Shown piece by piece: positions 45,894 through 55,120 of a DNA stretch of 64,000 nucleotides (the first letter of the stretch is position 1; each line of letters opens with the position of its first letter). A program made the translations under genes and the position numbers. The stretch is from Janthinobacterium sp. J1-1 (GTDB lineage Bacteria; Pseudomonadota; Gammaproteobacteria; Burkholderiales; Burkholderiaceae_D), in the NCBI RefSeq assembly GCF_030944405.1, contig NZ_CP132339.1, positions 992,001 to 1,056,000 of the forward strand, written 5' to 3'. Below the pieces are notes generated by a model. That model did no database searches. It was not told the origin of the DNA and was given only the letters and a program-made list of their open reading frames with translations.

Positions 45894-46856
45894 ATGAAAA
45901 TTGCATTCCTTGCCGATCCGCTGGCAGGCTTCAAGACTTACAAAGATTCCACTTTCGCCATGATGCGCGAAGCGGCCCGCCGCGGCCACGCCGTGTACGC
46001 CTTCGAACAGAAGGACATGGCGCTGGAAGAGGGCATCGTCACGGCGCAAGTGCACCATATCACCCTGACCGGCGACGAGCACGACTGGTACAAGGTCGAG
46101 TCGACCGAGGAAGTGCTGCTGTCGACCTTTGACGCTATCATCGAGCGCAAGGACCCGCCGTTCGACATGGAATATGTGTACGGCACGTATTTGCTGGAAC
46201 TGGCCGAAAAGCAGGGCGCGCGCGTGTTCAACAAGCCGTCGGCGATCCGCGACAACAATGAAAAACTGGCGATCGCGCAGTTTTCGGAATTTACCTCGCC
46301 GACCCTGGTGACCTCGAGCGAAGCGCGCCTGCGCGCCTTCCACGCCAAGCACCAGGACGTGATCTTCAAGCCGCTCGACGGCATGGGCGGCACCGGCATT
46401 TTCCGCGTCAAAGCCGATGCGCTGAACCTGGGCGCCATCATCGAGACCCTCACCGAGAACGGCGCGCAGACCATCATGGCGCAGCGTTTCATTGCCGACA
46501 TCGACAAGGGCGACAAGCGCATCCTGGTGATCGGCGGCAAACCGGTGCCGTATTGCCTGGCGCGCATCCCGCAAAACGGCGAAGTACGCGGCAACCTGGC
46601 CGCCGGCGGCAAGGGCGTGGCCCAGCCATTGACGGCGCGCGACCTGGAAATCGCCGAAAAGCTGGGCCCCATCCTGGCCGCGCGTGGCCTGATGCTGGTA
46701 GGATTGGACGTGATCGGCGACTATCTGACGGAAGTCAACGTCACCAGCCCGACATGCTTCCAGGAAATTGCGCAGCAGACCGGTTTTGACGTGGCCGCCA
46801 TGTTCATCGATGCGGTCGAGCAGGGCGTGGCGCAGTCGCCAGAGCGCCCGGCATAA
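45894..46856 (+). CDS. gshB: Glutathione synthetase
   Basis: 320 residues, standard for the bacterial ATP-grasp enzyme that adds Gly to gamma-glutamylcysteine. Seen: IAFLADPLAGFKTYKDSTFAMM, DAIIERKDPPFDMEYVY, VFNKPSAIRDNNEKL, the ATP-binding loop FKPLDGMGGTGIFRV, RIPQNGEVRGNLAAGGKG and DVIGDYLTEVNVTSPTCFQE. It precedes the PTS EIIA gene by 9 bases, an arrangement common in Burkholderiales. Confidence 0.97.
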   Translation: MKIAFLADPLAGFKTYKDSTFAMMREAARRGHAVYAFEQKDMALEEGIVTAQVHHITLTGDEHDWYKVESTEEVLLSTFDAIIERKDPPFDMEYVYGTYLLELAEKQGARVFNKPSAIRDNNEKLAIAQFSEFTSPTLVTSSEARLRAFHAKHQDVIFKPLDGMGGTGIFRVKADALNLGAIIETLTENGAQTIMAQRFIADIDKGDKRILVIGGKPVPYCLARIPQNGEVRGNLAAGGKGVAQPLTARDLEIAEKLGPILAARGLMLVGLDVIGDYLTEVNVTSPTCFQEIAQQTGFDVAAMFIDAVEQGVAQSPERPA

Positions 46857-46865
46857 GGAAGCCAT

Positions 46866-47270
46866 ATGGTAGGGATTTTGCTCATGACACACGCGCCGCT
46901 GGGCCAGGCTTTCATTGCCGCCTGCGCGCACGTGTTTCGCGGACCGACCGAGCGTTTTGAAGCGATCGACGTGCTGGCCGACCAGGACCTGGCCGAAGTG
47001 CAGAAGCTGGCCTCGGCCGCCATCTGCCGCCTCGACGACGGCGCCGGCGTGCTGGTGATCACCGACGTGAAAGGCGGCACGCCGTCGAACTGCTGCAACA
47101 AGCTGGCCGATGCGGGCCGCGTGGAAGTGATCGCCGGCATCAGCCTGCCGATGCTGCTGCGCGCCATCACGTATCGCCGCGACACGCTCGACGTGGTGGT
47201 CGAGATGGCGCTGGCCGGTGCGCAAAGCGGCGCCGTGCGCGTCGACAACCGCATTCGCGTGGGCGAATAA
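46866..47270 (+). CDS. PTS EIIA component, mannose-class
   Basis: 134 residues of a stand-alone EIIA-Man domain. The phosphorylated His is H9 in ILLMTHAPLG; ITDVKGGTPSN carries the neighbouring conserved patch. It accepts phosphate from HPr. With no EIIB or EIIC membrane gene nearby it is unlikely to import sugar here and more likely signals, as described for soluble PTS chains in related bacteria. A terminator separates it from ptsH. Confidence 0.9.
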   Translation: MVGILLMTHAPLGQAFIAACAHVFRGPTERFEAIDVLADQDLAEVQKLASAAICRLDDGAGVLVITDVKGGTPSNCCNKLADAGRVEVIAGISLPMLLRAITYRRDTLDVVVEMALAGAQSGAVRVDNRIRVGE

Positions 47271-47283
47271 AGCAGGACATGGC

Positions 47284-47315
47284 CGCCGCCCTGAAGGCGG
47301 CGCAAGTTTTTTTTC
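47284..47315 (+). terminator. Intrinsic terminator between the EIIA gene and ptsH
   Basis: CGCCGCC and GGCGGCG pair over CTGAA, followed after CAAG by eight T residues. It would end the gshA-gshB-EIIA message, or act as a partial stop before ptsHI. Confidence 0.75.
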
Positions 47316-47336
47316 AGGGATAGAGACTAGACAAAA

Positions 47337-47606
47337 ATGATTCAAAAAGAACTCGAAATCATCAACAAGCTGGGACTGCACGCACGCGCCTCGGCCAAAT
47401 TTACCCAGATGGCCGCCCGCTACAAGAGCGATGTCTGGCTGACCCGCAACGCGCGCCGCATCAACGCCAAGTCCATCATGGGCGTGATGATGCTGGCCGC
47501 CGGCAAGGGCGCGAAAGTGACCCTGGAAGCGGAAGGCGCCGATGAGCAGGCCTGCGTCGATGCCTTGAGCGCCCTGATCAACGACAGGTTTGGCGAAGGC
47601 GAGTAA
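47337..47606 (+). CDS. ptsH: Phosphocarrier protein HPr
   Basis: 89 residues. His15 in GLHARAS is the residue phosphorylated by EI. Ser46 in NAKSIMGVMML is the site that HPr kinase would modify, so both control points are retained. It passes phosphate to EIIA. The stop overlaps the first possible ptsI start (TAATG). Confidence 0.96.
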   Translation: MIQKELEIINKLGLHARASAKFTQMAARYKSDVWLTRNARRINAKSIMGVMMLAAGKGAKVTLEAEGADEQACVDALSALINDRFGEGE

Positions 47607-47650
47607 TGCCCGCCGAACGCAGCCGCAGCCGCTTTCCCACAGGTCATCCC

Positions 47651-49393
47651 ATGGCTTCTTTCACGCTCCACGGCATTCCGGTCTCGCGCGGCATCGCCAT
47701 CGGCCGCGCGCACTTGCTGGCGCCGGCGGCGCTTGACGTCAAGCATTACCTGGTGGCCCAGGAGCAGATCGAAGCTGAAGTATTGCGCCTGCAAAACGCG
47801 ATCGCCGCCGTCCACAAGGAATTGCAAACCCTGTGGAACGAGCTGCCGAAAGATGCCCCCACCGAGCTGGGCGCCTTTATCGACGTGCATGCGCTGATCC
47901 TGTCCGACCCGATGATTTCCGAAGCGCCGCTCGACATTATCCGTTCGCGCCACTACAACGCCGAATGGGCGTTGCTGACGCAGATCGATGAATTGTCGGC
48001 CCAGTTCGACGAAATCGAAGACCCGTATTTGCGCGAGCGCAAGGCCGACATCCAGCAGGTGGCCGAACGGGTGCTGAAAGTGTTGCTGGGCACCGAGCAG
48101 CTGTTGCCGAAGGCGGCCGCCGAAGACGAATTCACGGCGCAGATGATCGTTGTCGCGCACGATATCTCGCCGGCCGACATGCTGCAGTTCCGCGACCGCT
48201 CGTTTGTCGGTTTCATTACCGACGTCGGCGGACAGAACTCGCACACGGCCATCGTCGCGCGCAGCCTCGACATTCCGGCCGCGGTCGGCATGTCGCAGGC
48301 CTCGACCCTGATCGACCAGGACGACTGGCTGATCATCGACGGCGACGCCGGCGTGGTAATCGCCAACCCGAGTCCGCTGGTGCTGGAGCAGTACCGCGAG
48401 CGCCAGGTGGCCATGCAGCGCGCGCGCAAAAAGCTGGGCAAGCTCAAAAAAACCCCGGCCGTCACCAAGTGCGGCACCGCCATCACCCTGCTGGCCAATA
48501 TCGAGCTGCCCGACGATTGCCCGTTCGCGCTGGAGTCCGGCGCGGTCGGCGTGGGCCTGTTCCGCTCCGAATTCCTGTTCATGGGCCGCGCCCACAAGAT
48601 TCCGTCCGAGGACGAGCAGTTCGAGGCCTACCGCAAGACCGTCATGTCGATGAAGGGCAAGGTGGTCACCATCCGCACGCTCGACATCGGCGCCGACAAG
48701 CCGCTCGACCAGTCCGACCATACGGCCCTGAACCCGGCGCTGGGCCTGCGCGCGATCCGCTATTGCCTGGCCGAGCCGCAGCTGTTCCTGACCCAGCTGC
48801 GCGCGATTCTGCGCTCCTCGGCCTATGGCAAGGTGCGCATCCTGATCCCGATGCTGGCGCATGCCTTCGAGATCGACCAGTCGCTGGCCATGATCGCGCA
48901 AGCCAAGGCGGCCCTGCGCGACGAGGGCGTGAAATTCGACGATGCGGTCGAAGTGGGCGCCATGATCGAGATCCCGGCCGCCGCGCTGGCGCTGCCGATG
49001 TTCGTCAAGCGCCTCGATTTCCTGTCGATCGGCACCAACGATTTGATCCAGTACACGCTGGCGATCGACCGCGTCGACTACGAGGTGGCGCACCTGTACA
49101 ACCCGCTGCATCCGGCGGTGCTGCAGCTGATCTCGATGACGATCGCGGCCGGCCACAAGGCGGGCATCGATGTCGCCGTCTGCGGCGAGATGGCGGGCGA
49201 CGTGAAACTCACGCGCCTGCTGCTGGGCCTGGGCCTGCGCGAGTTTTCCATGCATCCGGCCCAGCTGCTGGCCGTCAAGCAGGAGATCCTCAATAGCGAC
49301 CTGGCGCTGATTGCGCCACAAATGCGCAAAATCATGCGCTCGATGGAGCCAAATGTGATCGCCGAAGCTGTCGAGCAGCTGCAGCTGATGTAA
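47651..49393 (+). CDS. ptsI: PTS enzyme I (phosphoenolpyruvate-protein phosphotransferase)
   Basis: 580 residues from ATG 47651, where the family N terminus begins (FTLHGIPVSRGIAIGRAH). The ATG at 47606, overlapping the ptsH stop and with AAGGCGAG upstream, would add 15 non-conserved residues and may be the one actually used. The phosphorylated His is H198 in GGQNSHTAIVAR. The PEP-binding barrel shows VGLFRSEFLFMGR, FSLGTNDLI-like LSIGTNDLIQYT and the catalytic Cys in VCGEMAGD. It draws phosphate from PEP and feeds HPr. End of the pts set. Confidence 0.95.
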   Translation: MASFTLHGIPVSRGIAIGRAHLLAPAALDVKHYLVAQEQIEAEVLRLQNAIAAVHKELQTLWNELPKDAPTELGAFIDVHALILSDPMISEAPLDIIRSRHYNAEWALLTQIDELSAQFDEIEDPYLRERKADIQQVAERVLKVLLGTEQLLPKAAAEDEFTAQMIVVAHDISPADMLQFRDRSFVGFITDVGGQNSHTAIVARSLDIPAAVGMSQASTLIDQDDWLIIDGDAGVVIANPSPLVLEQYRERQVAMQRARKKLGKLKKTPAVTKCGTAITLLANIELPDDCPFALESGAVGVGLFRSEFLFMGRAHKIPSEDEQFEAYRKTVMSMKGKVVTIRTLDIGADKPLDQSDHTALNPALGLRAIRYCLAEPQLFLTQLRAILRSSAYGKVRILIPMLAHAFEIDQSLAMIAQAKAALRDEGVKFDDAVEVGAMIEIPAAALALPMFVKRLDFLSIGTNDLIQYTLAIDRVDYEVAHLYNPLHPAVLQLISMTIAAGHKAGIDVAVCGEMAGDVKLTRLLLGLGLREFSMHPAQLLAVKQEILNSDLALIAPQMRKIMRSMEPNVIAEAVEQLQLM

Positions 49394-49409
49394 ACTGTCG
49401 TTTCAACAC

Positions 49410-49508
49410 CAGCAGGACGCATTGCGCGCGGCAAGATGCGTCCTGCTGAAGCTGCGGAGCCTTTCATCGCGACTCCGCATCGATCATGGCCCGTGGGGCC
49501 GCCCCCCT
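49410..49508 (+). ncRNA. Structured 5' leader of metX (three consecutive hairpins)
   Basis: A 13-bp perfect stem (49410-49422 with 49436-49448) is followed by a 7-bp stem (TGCGGAG 49453-49459 with CTCCGCA 49473-49479) and a short GGCCC/GGGCC stem near 49490-49502. No T-run follows any of them. The first could belong to the end of the ptsI message, but the set fills nearly all of the 133-base spacer to metX. It resembles no riboswitch I can identify; a regulatory leader is an inference. Confidence 0.4.
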
Positions 49509-49526
49509 AGATAAACCGACACACTC

Positions 49527-50723
49527 ATGTCATCCATTGGAATCGTCTCGCCGCAAACCATGTATTTTGCGCAACCCCTGCAGCTGCAAAGCGGAGCATC
49601 GCTGCTGGACTATATGTTGATGTATGAAACCTACGGCACCCTGAACGCCGACAAATCGAACGCGGTGCTGGTCTGCCACGCGCTGAACGCCTCGCACCAC
49701 GTGGCCGGCACCTATGCCGACGATCCGAAAAGCACCGGCTGGTGGGACAATATGGTCGGTCCCGGCAAGCCGCTCGATACCGACAAGTTCTTCGTCATCG
49801 GCGTCAACAACCTCGGGTCCTGCTTCGGCTCGACCGGCCCGATGCACACCAATCCCGCCACCGGCAAGCCATATGGCGCCTCGTTCCCGGTGGTGACGGT
49901 GGAAGACTGGGTCAGCGCGCAGGCGCGCCTGGCCGACGAACTGGGCATCACCCGGTTCGCCGCCGTGATGGGCGGCTCGCTGGGCGGCATGCAGGCGCTG
50001 GCCTGGAGCATCATGTACCCGGACCGCCTGGCTCACTGCGTGGTGATCGCCTCGACGGCCAAGCTGTCGGCACAGAATATCGCCTTCAACGACGTCGCCC
50101 GCCAGGCAATTCTGTCGGACCCCGATTACCGTGGCGGCGATTTCTATGCATACGGCGTGGTGCCGAAGAACGGCCTGCGCGTGGCGCGCATGGTCGGCCA
50201 TATCACCTATCTGTCGAATGACGACATGGCTGAAAAATTCGGCCGCAAGCTGCGCGACGCGGCAAAGACGGGCGATTACAAATTCGGCTTCGGCATCGAT
50301 TTCGAGATCGAATCGTATCTGCGCTACCAGGGCGACAAGTTCTCCGAGTATTTTGACGCCAACACCTATCTGTTGATTACCAAGGCGCTCGATTATTTCG
50401 ACCCGGCGCGCGCCCATGGCGGCAACTTGGCCAAGGCGCTGGCCGGCACCAAGGCCAAGTTCTTCCTGGCCTCGTTTTCCACCGACTGGCGCTTTTCGCC
50501 CGAGCGCAGCCGCGAAATCGTCGAGGCGCTGGTGTGCAACCGCCGCCAGGTGACCTACGCCGAGATCGACGCGCCGCACGGCCACGACGCCTTTTTGCTG
50601 GAAGACGCGCGCTACATGAACATGGTGCGCGCCTATTACGGCCAGGTGTGGGACGAGATCAGGGCCGGCGTGCCGGCAGTACAGAACAATCATCTGCGCC
50701 AGGGCGCCAGGGAGACCGCATGA
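49527..50723 (+). CDS. metX: Homoserine O-acyltransferase (probably succinyltransferase) MetX
   Basis: 398 residues, alpha/beta hydrolase fold. The nucleophile is Ser151 in [11 protein letters not shown], with Asp320 in STDWRFSP and His353 in APHGHDAFL completing the triad. It activates homoserine for methionine synthesis. Betaproteobacterial MetX enzymes of this kind are often succinyl- rather than acetyl-transferases; sequence alone does not settle that here. It overlaps metW by 4 bases, the typical metXW pair. Confidence 0.95.
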   Translation: MSSIGIVSPQTMYFAQPLQLQSGASLLDYMLMYETYGTLNADKSNAVLVCHALNASHHVAGTYADDPKSTGWWDNMVGPGKPLDTDKFFVIGVNNLGSCFGSTGPMHTNPATGKPYGASFPVVTVEDWVSAQARLADELGITRFAAVMGGSLGGMQALAWSIMYPDRLAHCVVIASTAKLSAQNIAFNDVARQAILSDPDYRGGDFYAYGVVPKNGLRVARMVGHITYLSNDDMAEKFGRKLRDAAKTGDYKFGFGIDFEIESYLRYQGDKFSEYFDANTYLLITKALDYFDPARAHGGNLAKALAGTKAKFFLASFSTDWRFSPERSREIVEALVCNRRQVTYAEIDAPHGHDAFLLEDARYMNMVRAYYGQVWDEIRAGVPAVQNNHLRQGARETA

Positions 50724-51334
50724 ATTTCGAAGAACTGAGCGCGCTGCGCCCCGACCTGGCCTTTATCGCCCACTGGGTGCCGGACCAGGCCCATGTGCTC
50801 GACGTCGGCTGCGGCGACGGCGTGATGCTGGAATACCTGCAAAGCAGCGGCAAGGGCTGCAGCGGCTACGGCCTGGAAATCGCCGATGACAAGGTGCTGG
50901 CCAGTACCCGCCGCGGCGTGCAGGTGATCCAGCAGGACATGGAAAAAGGCCTGGCGATCTTTGGCGACAACAGCTTCGACACGGTGCTGTGCCTGTCGTC
51001 GCTGCAGATGATGAAGCAGGTCGAGCCGCTGCTGCGCGACATCGTGCGCGTCGGTACCGAGGCCATCGTCTCGTTCCCGAATTTCGCCTACTGGCCACAC
51101 CGCGTATCCTTGCTCAAGGGCCGCATGCCGGTGTCGAAATCGCTGCCCTACCAGTGGTACGATACGCCCAACGTACGCTGCGCCACCATCAATGACTTCC
51201 GCGAACTGGCCGAGGAATGTGGCCTGGAAGTGATCGATTGCGTGGCGCTGGCCGAAGGCAAGATGGTGTCCGTGCTGCCGAACCTGCGCGGCGACCTGGC
51301 CGTGTTCCGCCTGCGCAAGAAGAAAATGCACTAA
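50720..51334 (+). CDS. metW: Methionine biosynthesis protein MetW
   Basis: 204 residues, start overlapping the metX stop (ATGA). It has a Rossmann methyltransferase fold with [15 protein letters not shown] as the SAM-binding motif and [15 protein letters not shown] and [23 protein letters not shown] as family-specific blocks. MetW is needed with MetX for full acyltransferase activity in several proteobacteria; its own catalysis is not defined. Confidence 0.95.
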   Translation: MNFEELSALRPDLAFIAHWVPDQAHVLDVGCGDGVMLEYLQSSGKGCSGYGLEIADDKVLASTRRGVQVIQQDMEKGLAIFGDNSFDTVLCLSSLQMMKQVEPLLRDIVRVGTEAIVSFPNFAYWPHRVSLLKGRMPVSKSLPYQWYDTPNVRCATINDFRELAEECGLEVIDCVALAEGKMVSVLPNLRGDLAVFRLRKKKMH

Positions 51335-51431
51335 GTCTCTTGCACTGAGTCCAGCACGAGTGTTGGCGTAGTGCAATATGGCGGACGGCCTGTATGCTAA
51401 TGTATAACATTGTTTCACGGAGGCTTCCCAA

Positions 51432-52340
51432 ATGACGTACTACCCCAACTCGTTCAAACGTTTTACGATCGCCGCCAGCCTGTGCGCTGCGGCTGTACTG
51501 GCGCCGCTGCCGGCCCTGTCGCAACAGGCCGTGGTCCAGGACGGCATCAAGGTGCGTCCCTTGTCGAGCACGCGCATGTTTGCCGGCGGCGTCGATTTCA
51601 ATGAACAATCGAAGCAGCAATATACGCAGCTGGTCAACGAAGCCAGGGAAAAAAATGCGCTGGTGCCCGACAGCGACCCGCAGGTCAAGCGCCTGCGCGC
51701 GATCGCCCAGCGCATCATCCCGTTCGCCACGCGCTGGAACGACGCTTCCTCCAGCTGGAACTGGCAGGTCAACCTGCTCAATTCCGACCAGGTCAACGCC
51801 TTTTGCATGCCGGGCGGGCAGATCGCTTTCTACAGCGGCATTATCACCAAGCTGAACCTGACCGACGACGAAGTGGCCATCGTCATGGGCCATGAAATTT
51901 CGCATGCGCTGCGCGAACACTCGCAGGCGCAGGCCGGCAAGGGCAACCTGGCCGCCGTCGGCTCGAAGCTGGTCGGTGCCGGCCTGTCGGCCTGGCTGGG
52001 CGTGGACCCGAACATCACCGGCACCGCCACCAATATGGCGGCGCAGGGCGTGATGCTGAAGTTCTCGCGCGACGACGAACGCGAAGCGGACCTGATCGGC
52101 ATGGACCTGGCCGCGCGCGCCGGTTTCGACCCGCGCGCCGGCGTCATCCTGTGGCAGAAAATGGCCGCGCTGAACAAGGGCGCGCCACCGGAATTCCTGT
52201 CGACCCACCCGTCGGGCAAGGACCGCATCGCGCAGATGAACAGCCATATGGCGCAGGTGCTGCCGCTGTACGCACGTACCAAAGGCGTGTCCGTCAACGA
52301 CTTGCCGGCCTACCGCAGCAACGCCGTCGCCTCGCGCTAA
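51432..52340 (+). CDS. M48-family metallopeptidase (periplasmic, LoiP/YggG-like)
   Basis: 302 residues with a signal peptide that ends near PALSQQA, giving a periplasmic protease. The zinc site is HEISH at 154-158 (MGHEISHALREH), and the third ligand Glu218 lies in DDEREADLIG. The segment MPGGQIAFYSGII preceding the helix and the STHPSGKDRIAQM close to the end are typical of M48B/C. These proteases degrade damaged outer-membrane or periplasmic proteins. It lies 4 bases upstream of the pseudouridine synthase gene. Confidence 0.92.
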   Translation: MTYYPNSFKRFTIAASLCAAAVLAPLPALSQQAVVQDGIKVRPLSSTRMFAGGVDFNEQSKQQYTQLVNEAREKNALVPDSDPQVKRLRAIAQRIIPFATRWNDASSSWNWQVNLLNSDQVNAFCMPGGQIAFYSGIITKLNLTDDEVAIVMGHEISHALREHSQAQAGKGNLAAVGSKLVGAGLSAWLGVDPNITGTATNMAAQGVMLKFSRDDEREADLIGMDLAARAGFDPRAGVILWQKMAALNKGAPPEFLSTHPSGKDRIAQMNSHMAQVLPLYARTKGVSVNDLPAYRSNAVASR

Positions 52341-52344
52341 GGAG

Positions 52345-53232
52345 ATGACGGCCTCTCCACTGCCCATGCGCGACGGCGTGGCGGCCAGTTACCTGTGGCT
52401 GCCGCAAGGGCAGTGGCCCGACATGCTGGCGTTTCTCGTCGAGCGCTACCCGCAGGTCGGCGCCGCGCAGTGGCAGGAGCGCATGGCGCGCGGCGAAGTG
52501 GTCAATGGCGATGGTGAGTCACTGTCGCCAGCGAGTCCGTTCCGGCGCGGCATGCGCATTTTTTACTACCGCGAACTGGAACGCGAGACGCCGATCCCGT
52601 TCCAGGAACAGATATTGTTCGAAGACGAGCACTTGGTGGTGGTCGACAAGCCGCATTTTTTGCCGATGACCCCCGGCGGGCGCTTCGTGCACGAGACGTT
52701 ATTGACGCGGCTGAAGAAAAAGCTGGACAATCCCGAGCTGACGCCGATCCACCGCCTGGACCGCGAGACGGCCGGCGTGGTGATTTTTTCACGCCGACAG
52801 GCCAGCCGCGGCGCCTACCAGACCCTGTTCCAGCGCCGTGAAATCCATAAAGTCTATGAAGCGCTGGCGCCGCGCCTGCACGGCCGCGATTTTCCGTTTA
52901 CCTACCGCAGCCGCATGGTTGACGGCGACAAGTTTTTCATCATGCGCGAGGAAGCGGGTGAGCCGAACTCGGAAACCATCATCGACATCATCGAAGAGCG
53001 TGGCGAGTTCAATCTCTACCGCTTGCAGCCGCATACGGGCCGCAAGCACCAGCTGCGCGTGCACCTGGCCGCGCTGGGCATCCCCATCGTCAACGACGCG
53101 TTTTATCCGGTGGCGCTGCCGTGCAAGGAAGACGACATGTCGCAGCCCTTGCAGCTGCTGGCGCGTGCCATCGGTTTTACCGATCCCTTGACGGGCCAGA
53201 TGCGCCGCTTCGAGAGCCGGCGCAGTTTGTGA
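52345..53232 (+). CDS. RluA-family pseudouridine synthase
   Basis: 295 residues. The catalytic Asp139 lies in HRLDRETAGVV, the family signature. LVVVDKPHFLPMTPGG and LQPHTGRKHQLRVHLAALGIPIVND mark the other conserved blocks. It isomerises uridine in rRNA or tRNA; the target is not predictable. The start ATG directly abuts AAGGAG at the end of the previous gene, so an in-frame ATG seven codons later may be used instead. Confidence 0.9.
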   Translation: MTASPLPMRDGVAASYLWLPQGQWPDMLAFLVERYPQVGAAQWQERMARGEVVNGDGESLSPASPFRRGMRIFYYRELERETPIPFQEQILFEDEHLVVVDKPHFLPMTPGGRFVHETLLTRLKKKLDNPELTPIHRLDRETAGVVIFSRRQASRGAYQTLFQRREIHKVYEALAPRLHGRDFPFTYRSRMVDGDKFFIMREEAGEPNSETIIDIIEERGEFNLYRLQPHTGRKHQLRVHLAALGIPIVNDAFYPVALPCKEDDMSQPLQLLARAIGFTDPLTGQMRRFESRRSL

Positions 53233-53235
53233 AAT

Positions 53236-54012
53236 TTACGTCCGGACCGTGTAATCGATAATCAACGGTGCATGGTCCGAAAACTTCTCGTCCTTGTACA
53301 CGCTGACCGTATGCGCCTGGGCCGCGATGCCGGGCGTGGCGACGTGATAATCGATGCGCCAGCCGACGTTTTTGGCGTAGGCCTGGCCACGGTTGCTCCA
53401 CCACGTATATTGGTCTTCACGCTTGTCCAGGCCGCGGTGCACGTCGACAAAGCCCACTTCATCGAACACGCGCGTCAGCCATGCGCGCTCTTCCGGCAGG
53501 AAGCCCGAATTCTTCTTGTTGCCCTTCCAGTTTTTCAGGTCGATCTCGTGGTGGGCGATATTCCAGTCGCCGCAGATGACCACTTCGCGGCCCAGCGCCT
53601 TGAGCTGCAGCAGATGGGGCAGGAACACTTCCATGAAGCGGAACTTGGCTTCCTGGCGCTCGGGGCCGGACGAGCCGGACGGGCAGTAGACGGAAATCAC
53701 CGACAGACTGCCGAAGTCGCAGCGCACGTAGCGGCCTTCGGCGTCGAATTCAGGGCAGCCGAAGCCGATGTGCACGGCGTCCGGCTCCACCTTGCTGTAG
53801 ACACCGGTGCCGGAATATCCCTTCTTTTCGGCATAGTGAAAATGGCCATGATAGCCGTGCGGATTGAGGAATTCCGGCGTCATGTCGGGCAGTTGCGCCT
53901 TCAGTTCCTGCACGCAGATGAAGTCGGCCGTTTGCGTGCCCATCCAGTTGAAAAAGCCTTTTTTGGCGGCGGAACGGATGCCGTTCAGGTTGGCGGAGAT
54001 AATTTTTGGCAT
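53236..54012 (-). CDS. xth: Exodeoxyribonuclease III
   Basis: 258 residues from the ATG at 54012, matching the family start [15 protein letters not shown]. The magnesium Glu is E36 in [36 protein letters not shown] and the final [12 protein letters not shown] carry the other catalytic residues. It cleaves abasic sites and degrades 3' ends during base-excision repair. It converges on the RluA-type gene with a 3-base gap and is divergent from pyrE. Confidence 0.95.
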   Translation of the reverse strand: MPKIISANLNGIRSAAKKGFFNWMGTQTADFICVQELKAQLPDMTPEFLNPHGYHGHFHYAEKKGYSGTGVYSKVEPDAVHIGFGCPEFDAEGRYVRCDFGSLSVISVYCPSGSSGPERQEAKFRFMEVFLPHLLQLKALGREVVICGDWNIAHHEIDLKNWKGNKKNSGFLPEERAWLTRVFDEVGFVDVHRGLDKREDQYTWWSNRGQAYAKNVGWRIDYHVATPGIAAQAHTVSVYKDEKFSDHAPLIIDYTVRT

Positions 54013-54119
54013 ACAGGGCAGTCGAAAGGGCGCGGGCCGCAAGGGGCGGCGCGGCATGGCGATTGTCTCGCCGGTGCGCGCGGATTAAAATACAGGCACT
54101 TTTAAAAAATGAGGCTCAT

Positions 54120-54782
54120 GTGAATAATTTACGCCAGCAGTTTATCGCGTTTTCGGTATCCAAGGGAGTCTTGCGGTTCGGCGAGTTCACCACCAAGGCC
54201 GGCCGCCAGTCGCCGTACTTCTTCAATGCGGGCCTGTTCCATGACGGCGCCACCCTGGCCGAACTGGCCCAGTTCTACGCGCAGACCCTGCTCGATTCGG
54301 GCGTTGAATTCGACATGCTGTTCGGTCCCGCCTACAAGGGCATCACCCTGGCTTCGGCCACCGCCGTGGCGCTGGCCGGCAAGGGCCGCAACACCTCGTT
54401 CGCCTTCAACCGCAAGGAAGCCAAGGACCATGGCGAAGGCGGCACGATCGTCGGCGCCAAGCTTCAAGGCAAAGTCGTCATTATTGACGACGTGATCTCG
54501 GCCGGCACCTCGGTGCGCGAATCGGTGGACATGATACGCGCCGCCGGCGCCGAACCGTGCGCCGTGCTGATCGCACTGGACCGCATGGAACGCTCGGGCC
54601 CGGACGGCCAGCTGTCGCCCAGCTCGGCGGTGCAGGAAGTGTCGAAACAGTATGGCATTCCCGTTATCTCGATCGGCAACCTGGACGACCTGTTCGGCTA
54701 CCTGAACGGCGCGGGCGCCGACCCGGAACTGCTGAAGCACAAGGAAGCAGTTTCCGCGTATCGCACGCGCTACGGCATCTGA
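54120..54782 (+). CDS. pyrE: Orotate phosphoribosyltransferase
   Basis: 220 residues from a GTG at 54120 ([11 protein letters not shown]), the only start that fits the family N terminus. [43 protein letters not shown] (flexible catalytic loop) and the PRPP motif [16 protein letters not shown] are all present. It joins orotate to PRPP to give OMP in pyrimidine synthesis. An out-of-frame ATG-TGA immediately overlaps the GTG (ATGTGA). The next gene begins 5 bases after the stop. Confidence 0.95.
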   Translation: MNNLRQQFIAFSVSKGVLRFGEFTTKAGRQSPYFFNAGLFHDGATLAELAQFYAQTLLDSGVEFDMLFGPAYKGITLASATAVALAGKGRNTSFAFNRKEAKDHGEGGTIVGAKLQGKVVIIDDVISAGTSVRESVDMIRAAGAEPCAVLIALDRMERSGPDGQLSPSSAVQEVSKQYGIPVISIGNLDDLFGYLNGAGADPELLKHKEAVSAYRTRYGI

Positions 54783-54787
54783 GGCCC

Positions 54788-55114
54788 TTGAACGTCCTGT
54801 TTGTCTGCAGCCGCAACCAGTGGCGCAGCCCGACGGCGGAGCGGGTATGGCGCCGCCATCCCGCGCTGTCGGTGCGCTCGGGCGGCACCAGTTCGAATGC
54901 GCGCCATCCCGTCAGCGAGCAGGATGTGGCCTGGTGCGAGATCATCTTCGTGATGGAAGAAAAGCACCAGTCGCGCCTGCGCGCGCAGTTCGGCCGGCTG
55001 CTCGAGGGCAAAACCATCCACGTGCTCGATATTCCCGACGACTATCGGTTCATGCAGCCGGAACTGGTCGAGCAGCTCGAATCGTCGGTCGCGTCCATCC
55101 TTGGCCTGGATTGA
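54788..55114 (+). CDS. Low-molecular-weight protein tyrosine phosphatase-like protein (COG4551)
   Basis: 108 residues from TTG 54788. The N-terminal strand and P-loop VLFVCSRNQWRSPTAE fit CX5R, with the nucleophile Cys at about residue 7 and Arg at about 13, so phosphatase chemistry is possible. It is shorter than ordinary LMW phosphatases and has DDYRFMQPELVEQL in place of the usual DP loop (DPY), with Asp-Asp as potential acid. Substrates are unknown. It is probably cotranscribed with pyrE. Confidence 0.8.
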   Translation: MNVLFVCSRNQWRSPTAERVWRRHPALSVRSGGTSSNARHPVSEQDVAWCEIIFVMEEKHQSRLRAQFGRLLEGKTIHVLDIPDDYRFMQPELVEQLESSVASILGLD

Positions 55115-55120
55115 TGTTGT

